Of a stretch of DNA of 64,000 nucleotides, positions 16,942-25,523 are shown one piece after another (the first letter of the stretch is position 1; every line of letters begins with the position of its first letter). A model generated the notes under the pieces. It saw only the letters and a program-made list of their open reading frames with translations. It made no database searches and had not been told where the DNA came from. Source of the DNA: Gaopeijia sp032250675 (GTDB lineage Bacteria > Gemmatimonadota > Gemmatimonadetes > Longimicrobiales > Gaopeijiaceae); contig JAVVEY010000001.1 in assembly GCA_032250675.1 (NCBI GenBank), forward strand, positions 1-64,000, written 5' to 3'. The position numbers and the translations under genes are program-made.

Positions 16942-17691
16942 ATGAGCATCGAATGGAAGGAGGTCCACAAGGCCTTCGGATCGAACGAGATCCTCAAGGG
17001 ATTCTCCCTCCGTGTCGAGGAGGGTGAGACGGTCTCGGTGATCGGAGGATCGGGGGAGGGCAAGTCGACGCTCCTCAAGCACGCGATCGGTCTCCTGAAG
17101 CCCGATCGGGGAGAGATGTGGGTCGGAGATGGGCGCATCGACCTCCTCGAGGGCGAGGAGCTCTACGAAGCGCGTCGACAGATCGGGTACGTCTTCCAAT
17201 TCGCCGCGCTCTTCGACTCGATGACGGTCGCCGAGAATGTCGCGATGGGGTTGCGCCGCATCCCCGGGCTGGAGGAGGAGGAGATCGCCGAACGCGTCGC
17301 GACGGCTCTCCAGCGCGTCGACCTTGAAGGGATCGACGACCACTACCCCGCCGAGCTCTCGGGCGGAATGAAGAAGCGCGCCGGGCTGGCCCGGGCGATC
17401 GCGCTCGAACCGACCTATCTTCTCTATGACGAGCCGACGACCGGTCTCGACCCGGTCACCCTCTCGATGGTGGACGAATTGATCTTGCGCATGCGCGACC
17501 GACTGGGGGTCACCTCGGTGGTCATCACGCACGACATGGAGAGCGCCTACCGGATCTCCGACCGGATCGCGATGCTCCATGACGGCCGGGTCCGCGACGT
17601 CGGCACACCCGATGAGATCCGCGAGTCCGACGATCCGGTCGTGCGGGGTTTCATCGAGGGTCGTCCCGATCTGATGCAGGAGGCTTCGTGA
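16942..17691 (+). CDS. mlaF: MlaF family lipid ABC transporter ATPase
   Basis: A 249-residue ABC ATPase. Walker A reads GGSGEGKSTLLKH, the signature is ELSGGMKKRAGLARA (the GGM variant typical of Mla/Ttg2 ATPases), Walker B with catalytic Glu is TYLLYDEPTTGLDP, and the switch His is in VVITHDM. It should energise the MlaE permease. The ATG follows the inverted-repeat element directly. Its TGA overlaps the mlaD GTG by four bases. Confidence 0.95.
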   Translation: MSIEWKEVHKAFGSNEILKGFSLRVEEGETVSVIGGSGEGKSTLLKHAIGLLKPDRGEMWVGDGRIDLLEGEELYEARRQIGYVFQFAALFDSMTVAENVAMGLRRIPGLEEEEIAERVATALQRVDLEGIDDHYPAELSGGMKKRAGLARAIALEPTYLLYDEPTTGLDPVTLSMVDELILRMRDRLGVTSVVITHDMESAYRISDRIAMLHDGRVRDVGTPDEIRESDDPVVRGFIEGRPDLMQEAS

Positions 17692-18692
17692 CGGCAGGCC
17701 GGGAGTTCGTGGTCGGCATGGTGATCCTCGCCGGCATCACGGTAGCGGTGATCGGGAGCCTCTGGCTCTCGGGGTCGGGGTTCGGGCAGGAGAGCGTGCC
17801 CCTCGACATCGTCGTCCCCGACATCGGGCAGCTCCGGGAGGGGAATGCGGTCAAGCATCGAGGCGTCCCGATCGGGAGGGTCCGCCGCTTCGACGTCGAG
17901 GAGGACGTCGTGCGGATCCGGGTACTCCTCGATGCGGACGCCTTGCTTCCCCGCGATCCGGTCGCGCTCATCGCTCCCGAATCGATGTTCGGGGAATGGC
18001 AGGTGGAGATCGTGTCGCGCGCGCGCTTCCCCAACTTCGACTACGTCGCGGCGGATTCGGTGCCTCCGGGCGACCCCGGGGTACCGGCCGTAGGGGGATT
18101 CACGATTCCCGACATCTCGCGCCTGACGGCGACGGCGAATGAGATCAGCCAGAACCTCGCGATCCTCTCGCGGCGGGTCGAGGAGGCGTTCAGCGATCAG
18201 ACGGCCAACGACCTGCAGCAGGCGATCGTCAACCTCCGGGAGATCTCGTCGACGCTGCGGGAGTTCACCATGCAACAGACCGGGACCTTCACCGAGGTCA
18301 CCGACGAGGTGCGCTCGGCCGCAAACGAGATCCGTGCGGCCGCCACCGCGGGTCGCACCACGCTCGAGCGATTCGACGGCGTGATGGAACGCGCCGCTCT
18401 CGACGCGATCTTCGAGGATGTGGCGATCGCGGCCGACAACCTCGCCACGATCACGACCGGGGTGGCCGGATCGACCGACGAGGTGACGAGCGCGCTGACG
18501 CGTGCCGACTCGATCTTCACCCGACTCGATCGAATCACCGCCCGTGTCGAAGCGGGCGAGGGGCTCGTCGGCCAGCTCCTCTCGGACACCCTCGTCATGG
18601 GACAGACGAGCGAGGTGCTGACGCAGCTCGAGCTCTTCCTCCGCGATCTGCGTGAGAATCCGAAACGATACGTCCGCCTCACCATCTTCTGA
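17688..18692 (+). CDS. mlaD: MlaD/MCE domain substrate-binding protein
   Basis: A 334-residue MCE protein. One N-terminal membrane helix (about 7-28) anchors it in the inner membrane facing the periplasm. The MCE domain spans about 36-115 (LREGNAVKHRGVPIGRVRRF). A long helical region (about 145-325) follows, with many regularly spaced Thr, Asn and Glu, of the kind that forms helical bundles or needle-like channels in long MCE proteins. It presents lipids to MlaFE. Start is GTG, overlapping mlaF. No mlaC or mlaA homologue is adjacent. Confidence 0.92.
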   Translation: MTAGREFVVGMVILAGITVAVIGSLWLSGSGFGQESVPLDIVVPDIGQLREGNAVKHRGVPIGRVRRFDVEEDVVRIRVLLDADALLPRDPVALIAPESMFGEWQVEIVSRARFPNFDYVAADSVPPGDPGVPAVGGFTIPDISRLTATANEISQNLAILSRRVEEAFSDQTANDLQQAIVNLREISSTLREFTMQQTGTFTEVTDEVRSAANEIRAAATAGRTTLERFDGVMERAALDAIFEDVAIAADNLATITTGVAGSTDEVTSALTRADSIFTRLDRITARVEAGEGLVGQLLSDTLVMGQTSEVLTQLELFLRDLRENPKRYVRLTIF

Positions 18693-18699
18693 TACCGAG

Positions 18700-19164
18700 A
18701 TGATGCCGACCGGACCCGGGGGAGATGCACGCGTCGAGGAGAGCGCGGGCGGGGTCGTGATCCGGCGGATCGACGGTCTCATCCACATCCTCCTGATCCG
18801 CGACCCCTACAAGAACTGGGGCCTCCCCAAGGGCCACCTCGAGGGCGATGAGACCCCCGCCCTCGCGGCGGTACGCGAGGTGCGCGAGGAGACCGGGCTG
18901 GAGGAGCTGGTGATCGGGCCGCGCATCGACCAGATCGACTGGTACTTCCGACTGCACGGCCAGTTCGTGCACAAGTACTGCACCTTCTTCCTGATCTGGT
19001 CTCCCGTCGGCGAGGCCCGGCCCGAAGTGGACGAGGGGATCACCGAGTGTGTGTGGCTCCCGATCGCGGATGCGCTCGACCGGATCATCTACGAGAATGC
19101 GGGCGCGGTGATCGAGACCGCTCGGGAGATGCTCAACGCAGATCCACCCGCGATGGAGCTCTGA
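18700..19164 (+). CDS. NUDIX hydrolase
   Basis: A 154-residue NUDIX protein with a complete box beginning GHLEGDETPALAAVREV and continuing with REETGLEE, so all metal-binding glutamates are present. VRIxRIDGLIHILLIRD-like strands before it and LPKGHLEGDE are typical of the Ap4A/Ap6A and MutT-like branch that hydrolyses nucleoside polyphosphates. The exact substrate cannot be read from sequence. Two ATGs stand in tandem (18700 and 18703), eight bases after mlaD. Confidence 0.9.
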   Translation: MMPTGPGGDARVEESAGGVVIRRIDGLIHILLIRDPYKNWGLPKGHLEGDETPALAAVREVREETGLEELVIGPRIDQIDWYFRLHGQFVHKYCTFFLIWSPVGEARPEVDEGITECVWLPIADALDRIIYENAGAVIETAREMLNADPPAMEL

Positions 19165-19165
19165 G

Positions 19166-20416
19166 GTGAAGAGCGAGGGAGAGGCCGTGACCCCCGGCCT
19201 TCAGGGTGCGGTGGCGGTCGTGGCGATCGGCGCGCTCCTCTGGACGACGCGGAGCGTGCTCGTGCCGCCGATCCTCTTCGGGGTCGTCTGGGTCGCGCTG
19301 CACCCCTTCCGCGATCGCCGGGGGGTGGGCGCGCTCCTCCTCTCGCTCGGGGGGGTCACACTCCTCTGGGTGCTGGCCACCACGGGTGGATTGCTCGCCC
19401 CCTTCCTCGTCGCCCTGGCGTTGGCCTACGTCCTCGATCCCCTCGTCGACCGCCTCGAACAACGCGGCACGAGCCGGACCACGGCGATCCTCGTCCTCAC
19501 CGGCCCGGTGCTCCTCGGGGGCGCGCTCGTCGCCATCTTCGGATTCCCGGCGCTCGGGCGGCAGGTCACCGACGTCATCCGCAACCTCCCGGACGCCGTG
19601 GCCCGGCTCCAGGGGTGGGTCGCTTCCTTCCAGGGCACGCTGGGGCGGGTTCCCCTCCTCGGGCCCTCGATCTCCGAAGTGATCGCCACACTCGATGGGG
19701 AGGCACTCTCCCGCCTCCTCGCCGAGCGGCAGGCCGAACTCGCGCGACAGGGGTGGCAGGCCTTCCTCGGGATCGGACGGGGTCTGGGCTCGGTCGTGGC
19801 GCTCCTCGGCTACATCGTGCTCACCCCGGTGCTCGCCTTCTATCTCCTGCGGGACTGGCACAAGGCGATCGGAGAGGTCGAGGAGCTCCTCCCCCTCGAG
19901 CGGCGTGACGCCGTCGTCGTCTTCGCTCAGGAGTGCGACCTCCTCCTCGGACAGTACCTCCGGGGACAGATGACGGTGGCACTCCTCGTGGGCGCGCTGA
20001 CCGCCCTCGGCCTCTGGGTGTGGAGCTTCCCGTACGCCCTCCTCATCGGCGGCTTCGTGACGCTCTTCTCGGTGGTGCCGTACCTCGGCCTCCTCCTCTC
20101 TCTCATCCCCGCCCTCGCCGTCGCCCTCGCGAGCGGCGCGATCGGAGCCTCACTCCTCAAGGTCGCCGTCGTCTTCGGGGTCGTGCAGGTCCTCGACGGT
20201 ACGGTGATCTCGCCCCGGATCGTCGGGGGGTCGGTCGGGCTGCACCCGGTCTGGGTGGTTCTGGCGCTCTCCGCCGGTGGATTCTACCTCGGCTTCGTGG
20301 GGCTTCTCCTCGGCGTGCCGATGGCGGTCGGCGTCAAGCTGATCGCGATCCGGATCGTGGAGAGGTACCGCGCGAGCGGGGTTTACGGTGCTCCCCCGCG
20401 GGGCGCCGACACCTGA
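19166..20416 (+). CDS. AI-2E family (PerM/YdiK-like) membrane transporter
   Basis: A 416-residue integral membrane protein with about eight hydrophobic segments. A typical feature is the early PFLVALALAYVLDPLVDRLE helix-turn segment. A periplasmic or cytosolic region (about 125-190) precedes the later helices, and GTVISPRIVGGSVGLHPVWV is the conserved C-terminal block. Family roles include export of AI-2, Na+/H+ exchange and, in some, uncharacterised efflux; substrate is unknown here. GTG start two bases after the NUDIX stop indicates one transcript. Confidence 0.88.
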   Translation: MKSEGEAVTPGLQGAVAVVAIGALLWTTRSVLVPPILFGVVWVALHPFRDRRGVGALLLSLGGVTLLWVLATTGGLLAPFLVALALAYVLDPLVDRLEQRGTSRTTAILVLTGPVLLGGALVAIFGFPALGRQVTDVIRNLPDAVARLQGWVASFQGTLGRVPLLGPSISEVIATLDGEALSRLLAERQAELARQGWQAFLGIGRGLGSVVALLGYIVLTPVLAFYLLRDWHKAIGEVEELLPLERRDAVVVFAQECDLLLGQYLRGQMTVALLVGALTALGLWVWSFPYALLIGGFVTLFSVVPYLGLLLSLIPALAVALASGAIGASLLKVAVVFGVVQVLDGTVISPRIVGGSVGLHPVWVVLALSAGGFYLGFVGLLLGVPMAVGVKLIAIRIVERYRASGVYGAPPRGADT

Positions 20417-20628
20417 CCGGGCGAGGTGTCACCTCCTCTCTTCCCTGCGCGATCCCGGAGGCGGACCCGGGAGGCCTGTAGCACGACACCCCCACCAGGT
20501 TACACTTCGGACCGTCGGCGGAGTGTTCACCTCCGAGACGGCGCGTGTACGTCGGGGTCCACCCGGCTCCAACCCGGAACTTCCAGCCGGCGCTCGAGGA
20601 GGAGACTCCGTCGCCGGCACCGATCGAT

Positions 20629-21633
20629 ATGACATCTGCCTGCGACCTGACCGTGATCGGTGGAGGGCCCACGGGGCTCTTCGCTGCGTTCTATGCCTCG
20701 ATGCGTGGACTCTCCGTGCGCATCGTCGACTCCCTCCCCGAGCTCGGGGGGCAGCTCATGGCGCTCTATCCGGAGAAGCACATCTACGACGTGGGAGGCT
20801 TCCGGCGGGTGCTCGCCCGCGACCTCGCCGCAGGTCTGATCGAGCAGGCGATGCAGTTCGATCCCGATGTGGTGCTCGACGAAGAGGTCCGGACGCTCGA
20901 ACGCGACGGGGAGAGCTGGGTGCTCGGCGGTCGGGTGGGAAGCTATCGGTCGAAGGCGGTGCTCATCGCCGGCGGGAAGGGCGCCTTCGAGCCGCGCACC
21001 CTCGAGGTGCCCGGCTACCGGGAACTCCTCTATCACGGCGTGCACTACGCGGTGAGAGACCCCGAGGAGTACCGGAGTCGGCGTGTCGCGATCGTCGGGG
21101 GTGGGGACTCCGCGCTCGACTGGGCGCTCATCCTCAAGGATGTATGCGGCGAGGTGTGGCTCGTGCACCGGCGAGAGGGGTTCCGCGCGCATGAGGCGTC
21201 GGTACGGCAGCTTGACGAAGCGTGTGAGAAGGAGGAGATCCGTCTCCTCACCTGGCACGAGGTTCGCGAGATTCACGGAAATGGCTCCGTCGACGCCGTC
21301 ACGGTATTCGACAATCGCACCGATGAGGACACCCGTATCGAGGTGGACGCCGTGCTCACCTTTCTCGGCTTCAAGCCCGATCTCGGACCGATCAAGGAGT
21401 GGGGGCTCGAGCTCGGCGACGGAGATCGCCGGATCCGCGTGAATGGGCTCATGGAGACGAGTCTCGAGGGCGTGTGGGCAGCCGGCGATCTCGTCGACTA
21501 TGAGGGCAAGCTCGACCTGATCGCGACCGGATTCGCGGAGGCCGCGACGGCGGCCAACCAGGCGACGCGGTACGTCAATCCCGACGCCCGTGTCAATCCG
21601 GGGCACTCGACGAGCAACGCGGCCTTCAAGTAA
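20629..21633 (+). CDS. Ferredoxin/flavodoxin-NADP reductase, thioredoxin reductase-like type
   Basis: A 334-residue flavoprotein with the FAD motif VIGGGPTGLFAAFYA at the N terminus, the NADPH motif VAIVGGGDSALDWAL in the middle, and the FAD-closing WAAGDLVDYEGKLDLIATGF near the end. It lacks the redox CxxC of thioredoxin reductase, which is what marks the YumC-type FNR. These enzymes reduce ferredoxin or flavodoxin with NADPH. The ATG at 20629 has no strong ribosome-binding site. A genuine TrxB follows. Confidence 0.88.
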   Translation: MTSACDLTVIGGGPTGLFAAFYASMRGLSVRIVDSLPELGGQLMALYPEKHIYDVGGFRRVLARDLAAGLIEQAMQFDPDVVLDEEVRTLERDGESWVLGGRVGSYRSKAVLIAGGKGAFEPRTLEVPGYRELLYHGVHYAVRDPEEYRSRRVAIVGGGDSALDWALILKDVCGEVWLVHRREGFRAHEASVRQLDEACEKEEIRLLTWHEVREIHGNGSVDAVTVFDNRTDEDTRIEVDAVLTFLGFKPDLGPIKEWGLELGDGDRRIRVNGLMETSLEGVWAAGDLVDYEGKLDLIATGFAEAATAANQATRYVNPDARVNPGHSTSNAAFK

Positions 21634-21706
21634 TCTCGGTTCCCGCGGCCGGACCGCCTCGACGCAGCTGCGGCCATGCGTTCGGCGATCCGCCTCGGAG
21701 CCGGAC

Positions 21707-21767
21707 GCGTGGTGCCGCAAGCGTGGTGCCGCACGGTGGATCGCCAGAGTCATTCAACACCCCTCCA
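21707..21767. repeat. 14-bp tandem duplication and a half-site of the inverted-repeat family
   Basis: GCGTGGTGCCGCAA (21707-21720) is followed by the same unit ending in C (21721-21734). Then ATTCAACACCCCTCCA at 21752-21767 differs at two positions from the right end of the elements at 15536 and 16938 (CTTCAACACCCTTCCA) and, as in mlaF, lies shortly before a start codon. No left partner is visible. Confidence 0.45.
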
Positions 21768-21782
21768 GAGGGACGTATCGAC

Positions 21783-22778
21783 ATGCCAGACCAGAGAGAA
21801 CGCGTCGTCATCATCGGATCGGGCCCCGCGGGCTGGACCGCCGCGATCTACGCGGCCCGCGCCAACCTCGACCCCTTCGTGATCGAGGGCGCCGGGTCGC
21901 GCACCATGATTCCCGGTGGACAGCTCATGTTCACGACCGAGGTCGAAAATTACCCGGGGTTTCCCGACGGCGTGACCGGTCCCGAGATGATGATGGACTT
22001 CCGGAAGCAGGCTGAACGATTCGGGACCCGGATCCTCACCGAGGATGTCGTGAAGATCGAGCTCTCGCGGCGGCCCCGGCTGCTCCACACGAGCGGCGGG
22101 AAGGAGATCGAGGCCGAGAGCGTGATCATCGCCACGGGCGCGAATGCGCGGTGGCTCGGCGTGCCCGGCGAGGAACGCCTCGCGCGCACGGGAGGCGGCG
22201 TGTCGGCGTGCGCGGTGTGCGATGGCGCGCTCCCCGCCTTCCGGGACGCACGCCTCGCGGTTGTGGGAGGTGGAGATTCGGCGATGGAAGAGGCGATCTA
22301 CCTGACCAACTTCGCCTCCGAGGTCTTCATCATCCATCGACGTGACGAATTCCGGGCGTCGCCGATCATGGCGCAGCGCGCGCTCGACAACGAGAAGATC
22401 ACCGTACTCTGGAACACCGTCGTCACGGAGGTGCACGGGGAGGAGTTCGTCGAGAAGCTCAGCCTCGAGGATACGGTGTCCGGAGAGAACTCGGAACTGG
22501 CGGTCGGCGGGCTCTTCGTGGCGATCGGCCACGAGCCGAATGTCGAATTTCTCGACGGCCAGCTCCCGCTCCGGGAGAATGGGTACGTCGAGCTCCCCGA
22601 CGGAGGCCGGATGGCCACCGGGATCCCGGGCGTCTTCGTCGCGGGCGATGTGACCGACGACTACTACCGACAGGCGGTGACCGCCGCGGGGATGGGGTGC
22701 ATGGCGGCGCTCGAGGCCGAACGGTGGCTGGCGCACGAGGCCGCCTCCGACGATGCCGAGGTGACGGCGGCGGAGTGA
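21783..22778 (+). CDS. trxB: Thioredoxin reductase
   Basis: A 331-residue TrxB: FAD motif VIIGSGPAGWTAAIYAARA, redox-active CAVC in VSACAVCDGALPAF, NADPH motif LAVVGGGDSAMEEA, then HRRDEFRAS, and the C-terminal FVAGDVTDDYYRQAVTAAGMG. It keeps thioredoxin reduced with NADPH in the cytoplasm. Length and motif order are standard, apart from a slightly longer acidic C-terminal tail. It sits 149 bases after the FNR-like gene. Confidence 0.96.
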   Translation: MPDQRERVVIIGSGPAGWTAAIYAARANLDPFVIEGAGSRTMIPGGQLMFTTEVENYPGFPDGVTGPEMMMDFRKQAERFGTRILTEDVVKIELSRRPRLLHTSGGKEIEAESVIIATGANARWLGVPGEERLARTGGGVSACAVCDGALPAFRDARLAVVGGGDSAMEEAIYLTNFASEVFIIHRRDEFRASPIMAQRALDNEKITVLWNTVVTEVHGEEFVEKLSLEDTVSGENSELAVGGLFVAIGHEPNVEFLDGQLPLRENGYVELPDGGRMATGIPGVFVAGDVTDDYYRQAVTAAGMGCMAALEAERWLAHEAASDDAEVTAAE

Positions 22779-22867
22779 CCCGCCGAGCGGGCACGGCGTC
22801 CGGCGCACCGGGGTCCTCTCCCTCGTCGGACGTTGGAGCTTCCCTTCGGAGGGCTGCGGCCGACTGG

Positions 22868-23494
22868 TCAGCGGAGGGAGATCACCTCCCCATTCAGGAG
22901 CCTTGACCCGGCGAGGAAGAGGACCGTGCGGACGATGCTCGCGGCGTGCGTGTCGAATCCGATCCCGTCGCCGTCGCCGCGCGGAACCGCCACGGCGTTG
23001 GCGCGCATCTTCGGCCCCAGCGCGTGGCCGAGCTGGCGTGTGGCGGCGATCTCCGACGGGTCGAGCCGGGCGCCTCCTCCCGACCCGGGGGCGTAAACAA
23101 TGCGCACGATCGATCCACCGCTGGCGCCGAGGAGTTCGAGGGTGGCGCGCGCGGCGCCGAGCGCCGGAGAGACGATCGGGGCGCGTTCCCGCGAGCGTGC
23201 GGTGCTCCCCCTGACGACGCCCCCCCGGGCCCGTTCGGGTTCGACCACGACGAGATCGAGGCGTCCGAAGTGGTTGCGAACCTCGTCCACGATCCGGTCG
23301 GGCCCCGCGGAACGATCGAGCGGGAGGCCTCTCCGCCCCAGGCTGCGGAGCACGGCGAGGACCCTGCGGTCGGCGCCGGAGGGCGTGGAGAAGGCGAGAT
23401 CGTACCCGGCCTTCGCGAGTCCCACCGCGAGGGGGAGGAGGAGAGAGGGCGCGGGATCGATGAGGAGCGCGACGCGTCGAACAGACAGGGTCAT
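22868..23494 (-). CDS. Degenerate short-chain dehydrogenase-like protein
   Basis: The 208-residue product follows the SDR plan but lacks its working parts. The first strand RRVALLIDPAPSLLLPLAVG has no GxxxGxG cofactor loop, and where SDRs have YxxxK the sequence reads DPSEIAATRQL. Recognisable blocks remain: FGRLDLVVVEPE (for LDVLVNNAG), GGSIVRIVYAPG (for GSIVNISS), RANAVAVP and VRTVLFLAGSRLLNGEVISL. Catalysis is unlikely; a decayed or repurposed SDR fits. It faces away from the intact SDR at 23573, 78 bases off. Confidence 0.7.
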   Translation of the reverse strand: MTLSVRRVALLIDPAPSLLLPLAVGLAKAGYDLAFSTPSGADRRVLAVLRSLGRRGLPLDRSAGPDRIVDEVRNHFGRLDLVVVEPERARGGVVRGSTARSRERAPIVSPALGAARATLELLGASGGSIVRIVYAPGSGGGARLDPSEIAATRQLGHALGPKMRANAVAVPRGDGDGIGFDTHAASIVRTVLFLAGSRLLNGEVISLR

Positions 23495-23572
23495 GGAACC
23501 TCGACGGGGTGAATGGGTCGATTCACGCTGTCACCGAAGTTCGCGAGACACCACCTCGACCCCCCGCACCCG

Positions 23573-24286
23573 ATGATCGATCTCTCTGGACGCGTCGCCT
23601 TCGTCACCGGCGGGTCGGCCGGCATCGGCCGGTCGATCGCCGCCGCGCTCCACGCCCACGGGGCCCGCGTGGCGCTCACGTCGCGCGCCGGTCCGCGCGC
23701 GGAGGCCGCTGCGCGCGCGATCGATTCCGAGGGCGGAGGGCGGGCCATCGGCCTCGCCTGCGACGTGCGGGATCCGGACGCGTGCCGGCGCGCCGTCGAT
23801 ACAGTCGTGGAACGCTTCGGCGGCCTCGATCTTCTCGTCAACAACGCCGGCCTGGGAATCTTCAAGTCGATCCTCGAGATGACCCGGGAAGAGTGGGATC
23901 TCCAGATTCGCACGAACCTCGATGGCGTATTCCACACGACGCGCGCGGCGCTCCCCGCGCTCCTGGCGGCGGACGACGCCTGGATCGTGAATATCGGGTC
24001 GTTGGCGAGCCGGAACACCTTCGCCGGCGGCGCAGGGTACAACGCGTCGAAGTTCGGGCTCCTCGGGATGACCGAGGCGATGATGCTCGATCTCCGCCAC
24101 GAGGGGATCCGTACCGCGATCCTCATGCCGGGATCGGTCAACACCGACTTCTCGCACGAGGGGGAAGATCGCGGCTGGGCGATCCAGCCGGAGGATGTGG
24201 CCGACTCGCTGCTTCACCTCCTGGGACAGCCCCGGAACACACTCGTCTCGCGGGTCGAGCTGCGACCTTCGGCGCCACCCCGGTAG
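23573..24286 (+). CDS. SDR family oxidoreductase
   Basis: A 237-residue classical SDR with the cofactor loop VTGGSAGIGRSIAAAL, the NNAG motif (LLVNNAGLGIF), catalytic Ser in NIGSLASRNTF and YxxxK in GYNASKFGLLG. After the active site LMPGSVNTDF follows the usual PG motif. It reduces or oxidises an unknown carbonyl or alcohol with NAD(P)H. The ATG at 23573 starts the beta-strand directly; the frame is open 20 codons upstream but that part is not SDR-like. Confidence 0.88.
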   Translation: MIDLSGRVAFVTGGSAGIGRSIAAALHAHGARVALTSRAGPRAEAAARAIDSEGGGRAIGLACDVRDPDACRRAVDTVVERFGGLDLLVNNAGLGIFKSILEMTREEWDLQIRTNLDGVFHTTRAALPALLAADDAWIVNIGSLASRNTFAGGAGYNASKFGLLGMTEAMMLDLRHEGIRTAILMPGSVNTDFSHEGEDRGWAIQPEDVADSLLHLLGQPRNTLVSRVELRPSAPPR

Positions 24287-24298
24287 GCGCGCCGCTCG

Positions 24299-24826
24299 TC
24301 AGGCGAGGCCCGAGGCGACGACGACGGCCAGGGTCGAGGCGGCGAGCCCCCACCCGGCGAGCACATCGCCGGGATAGTGCACGCCGAGATAGCAGCGCGA
24401 GAGTCCGACGAGCGCGCCGAGGGTGAGCACCAGCGACCCCGTGATCCCTCCGAAGAAGAGCGCGAGGGGGAGCGCGAGCGACATCGCGGCGGTGGCGTGA
24501 CCCGAAGGGAAGCTGAAGCGATCGGGCACCTCCACGAGCCAGGCGAACCCCGGAGCGAAGTGAGGCCGGCGGCGGGTGAAGATGCGCTTCATGCCCTGCA
24601 CGACGAAGTGCGAAATCCCCAGCGTCCAGGCGATCCGGGCACCCACACCGGCGACTTCGGGGATGACGCCGCTCATCATCACGAGCGCGAAGGCGACGGC
24701 GACCGCTCCGTCGGCGAGATGGGTCACCCCGCGCATCAGGAGGTCGAGGAGGGGGCGTCGGCGGGCGAGGAGGAGGAGGAGGAGTCGTTCGTCGTACGCT
24801 CCGAGATGCAGCAGGAGACTGGACAT
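24299..24826 (-). CDS. PAP2 superfamily membrane phosphatase
   Basis: A 175-residue membrane protein with the three phosphatase motifs: KRIFTRRRP (KxxxxxxRP), FSFPSGHAT (PSGH) and SRCYLGVHYPGD (SRxxxxxHxxxD). About five hydrophobic helices surround them. Members remove phosphate from lipid phosphates such as undecaprenyl pyrophosphate or phosphatidylglycerol phosphate at the outer face of the inner membrane. The specific lipid cannot be told. ATG at 24826 chosen as the start of the first helix region. Confidence 0.9.
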   Translation of the reverse strand: MSSLLLHLGAYDERLLLLLLARRRPLLDLLMRGVTHLADGAVAVAFALVMMSGVIPEVAGVGARIAWTLGISHFVVQGMKRIFTRRRPHFAPGFAWLVEVPDRFSFPSGHATAAMSLALPLALFFGGITGSLVLTLGALVGLSRCYLGVHYPGDVLAGWGLAASTLAVVVASGLA

Positions 24827-25095
24827 CGGGTCACCTCTCACGGGCTGTGGCCAGAGTCCTCGCCCCGGCACGATCTGAACGATTCACGCGAATCTTACCC
24901 GGCGCAACCGCACGGTTCCGGATGCATCCGAGATGACGTTCCGGCACCGCCCGACGTTTCAGCCTCCGTCGCGAAGTCATGGGGGAGTCGGGAGGACCCT
25001 CACGCCCGGCGCTTCTTCTGGACAGCGCGCGCACCCGGTGCAACAATTCGCCGCCGGACGGGGTCTCAGAATCCGACGCCTTCGACCGTGGACCG

Positions 25096-25437
25096 ATGAC
25101 CCGACGCGCCCCACCCCCTCTACGTACGCGAGTCCGGAATCTTCGCGGCGCCTCCCGGCGCCGGCGAGACCTGGTACGTGCGTGGGTCGTCTTCGCGCTC
25201 TTCATCGGGCTTCAGATCGGTGGGTCCGTCGAGACCCACGACCACGCGACGGTCGCCGACTCGATCGAGTGTGTGGTGTGTCATGGCGTGCGAATCGCGC
25301 CGCCATCCGCGCGTGTGGTGGTCGAGGTACGGACGCCGGAGCCTCCCCGAGTTCGGACCCGTCCGAAGGTCACCGTTCCGACGATCGCGACGCTCGTCCG
25401 CCTTGCCGATCCGCCCCGAGGCCCTCCCGCCTCCTGA
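25096..25437 (+). CDS. Small membrane protein with HxH and CxxC motifs
   Basis: A 113-residue protein: a basic N terminus, one membrane helix (about 30-45, WVVFALFIGLQIGGSV), then ETHDHATVADSIECVVCHGV, and a Pro/Arg/Val-rich tail. The His and Cys pairs look like a metal site. Small proteins of this design precede some metal-related TonB receptors, and here a ZnuD-like receptor starts 86 bases later on the same strand. A role in metal handling is inference from this context. Its CVVCH also fits a heme-attachment motif, but nothing else supports a cytochrome. Confidence 0.65.
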   Translation: MTRRAPPPLRTRVRNLRGASRRRRDLVRAWVVFALFIGLQIGGSVETHDHATVADSIECVVCHGVRIAPPSARVVVEVRTPEPPRVRTRPKVTVPTIATLVRLADPPRGPPAS

Positions 25438-25523
25438 GTCGTTTCACCGCTTCTCTCTCGTCGGTCGCCCCATGGGGACCCACCGACGTCGTTCGGTAAT
25501 CGAATCTCAGGCAGGTCTAGATC

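Noticed and set aside
25252..25295. c-type cytochrome from the CVVCH motif in the small membrane protein
   Set aside because: A single CxxCH in a 113-residue protein without other cytochrome features. A metal site with the nearby HDH is the simpler reading.
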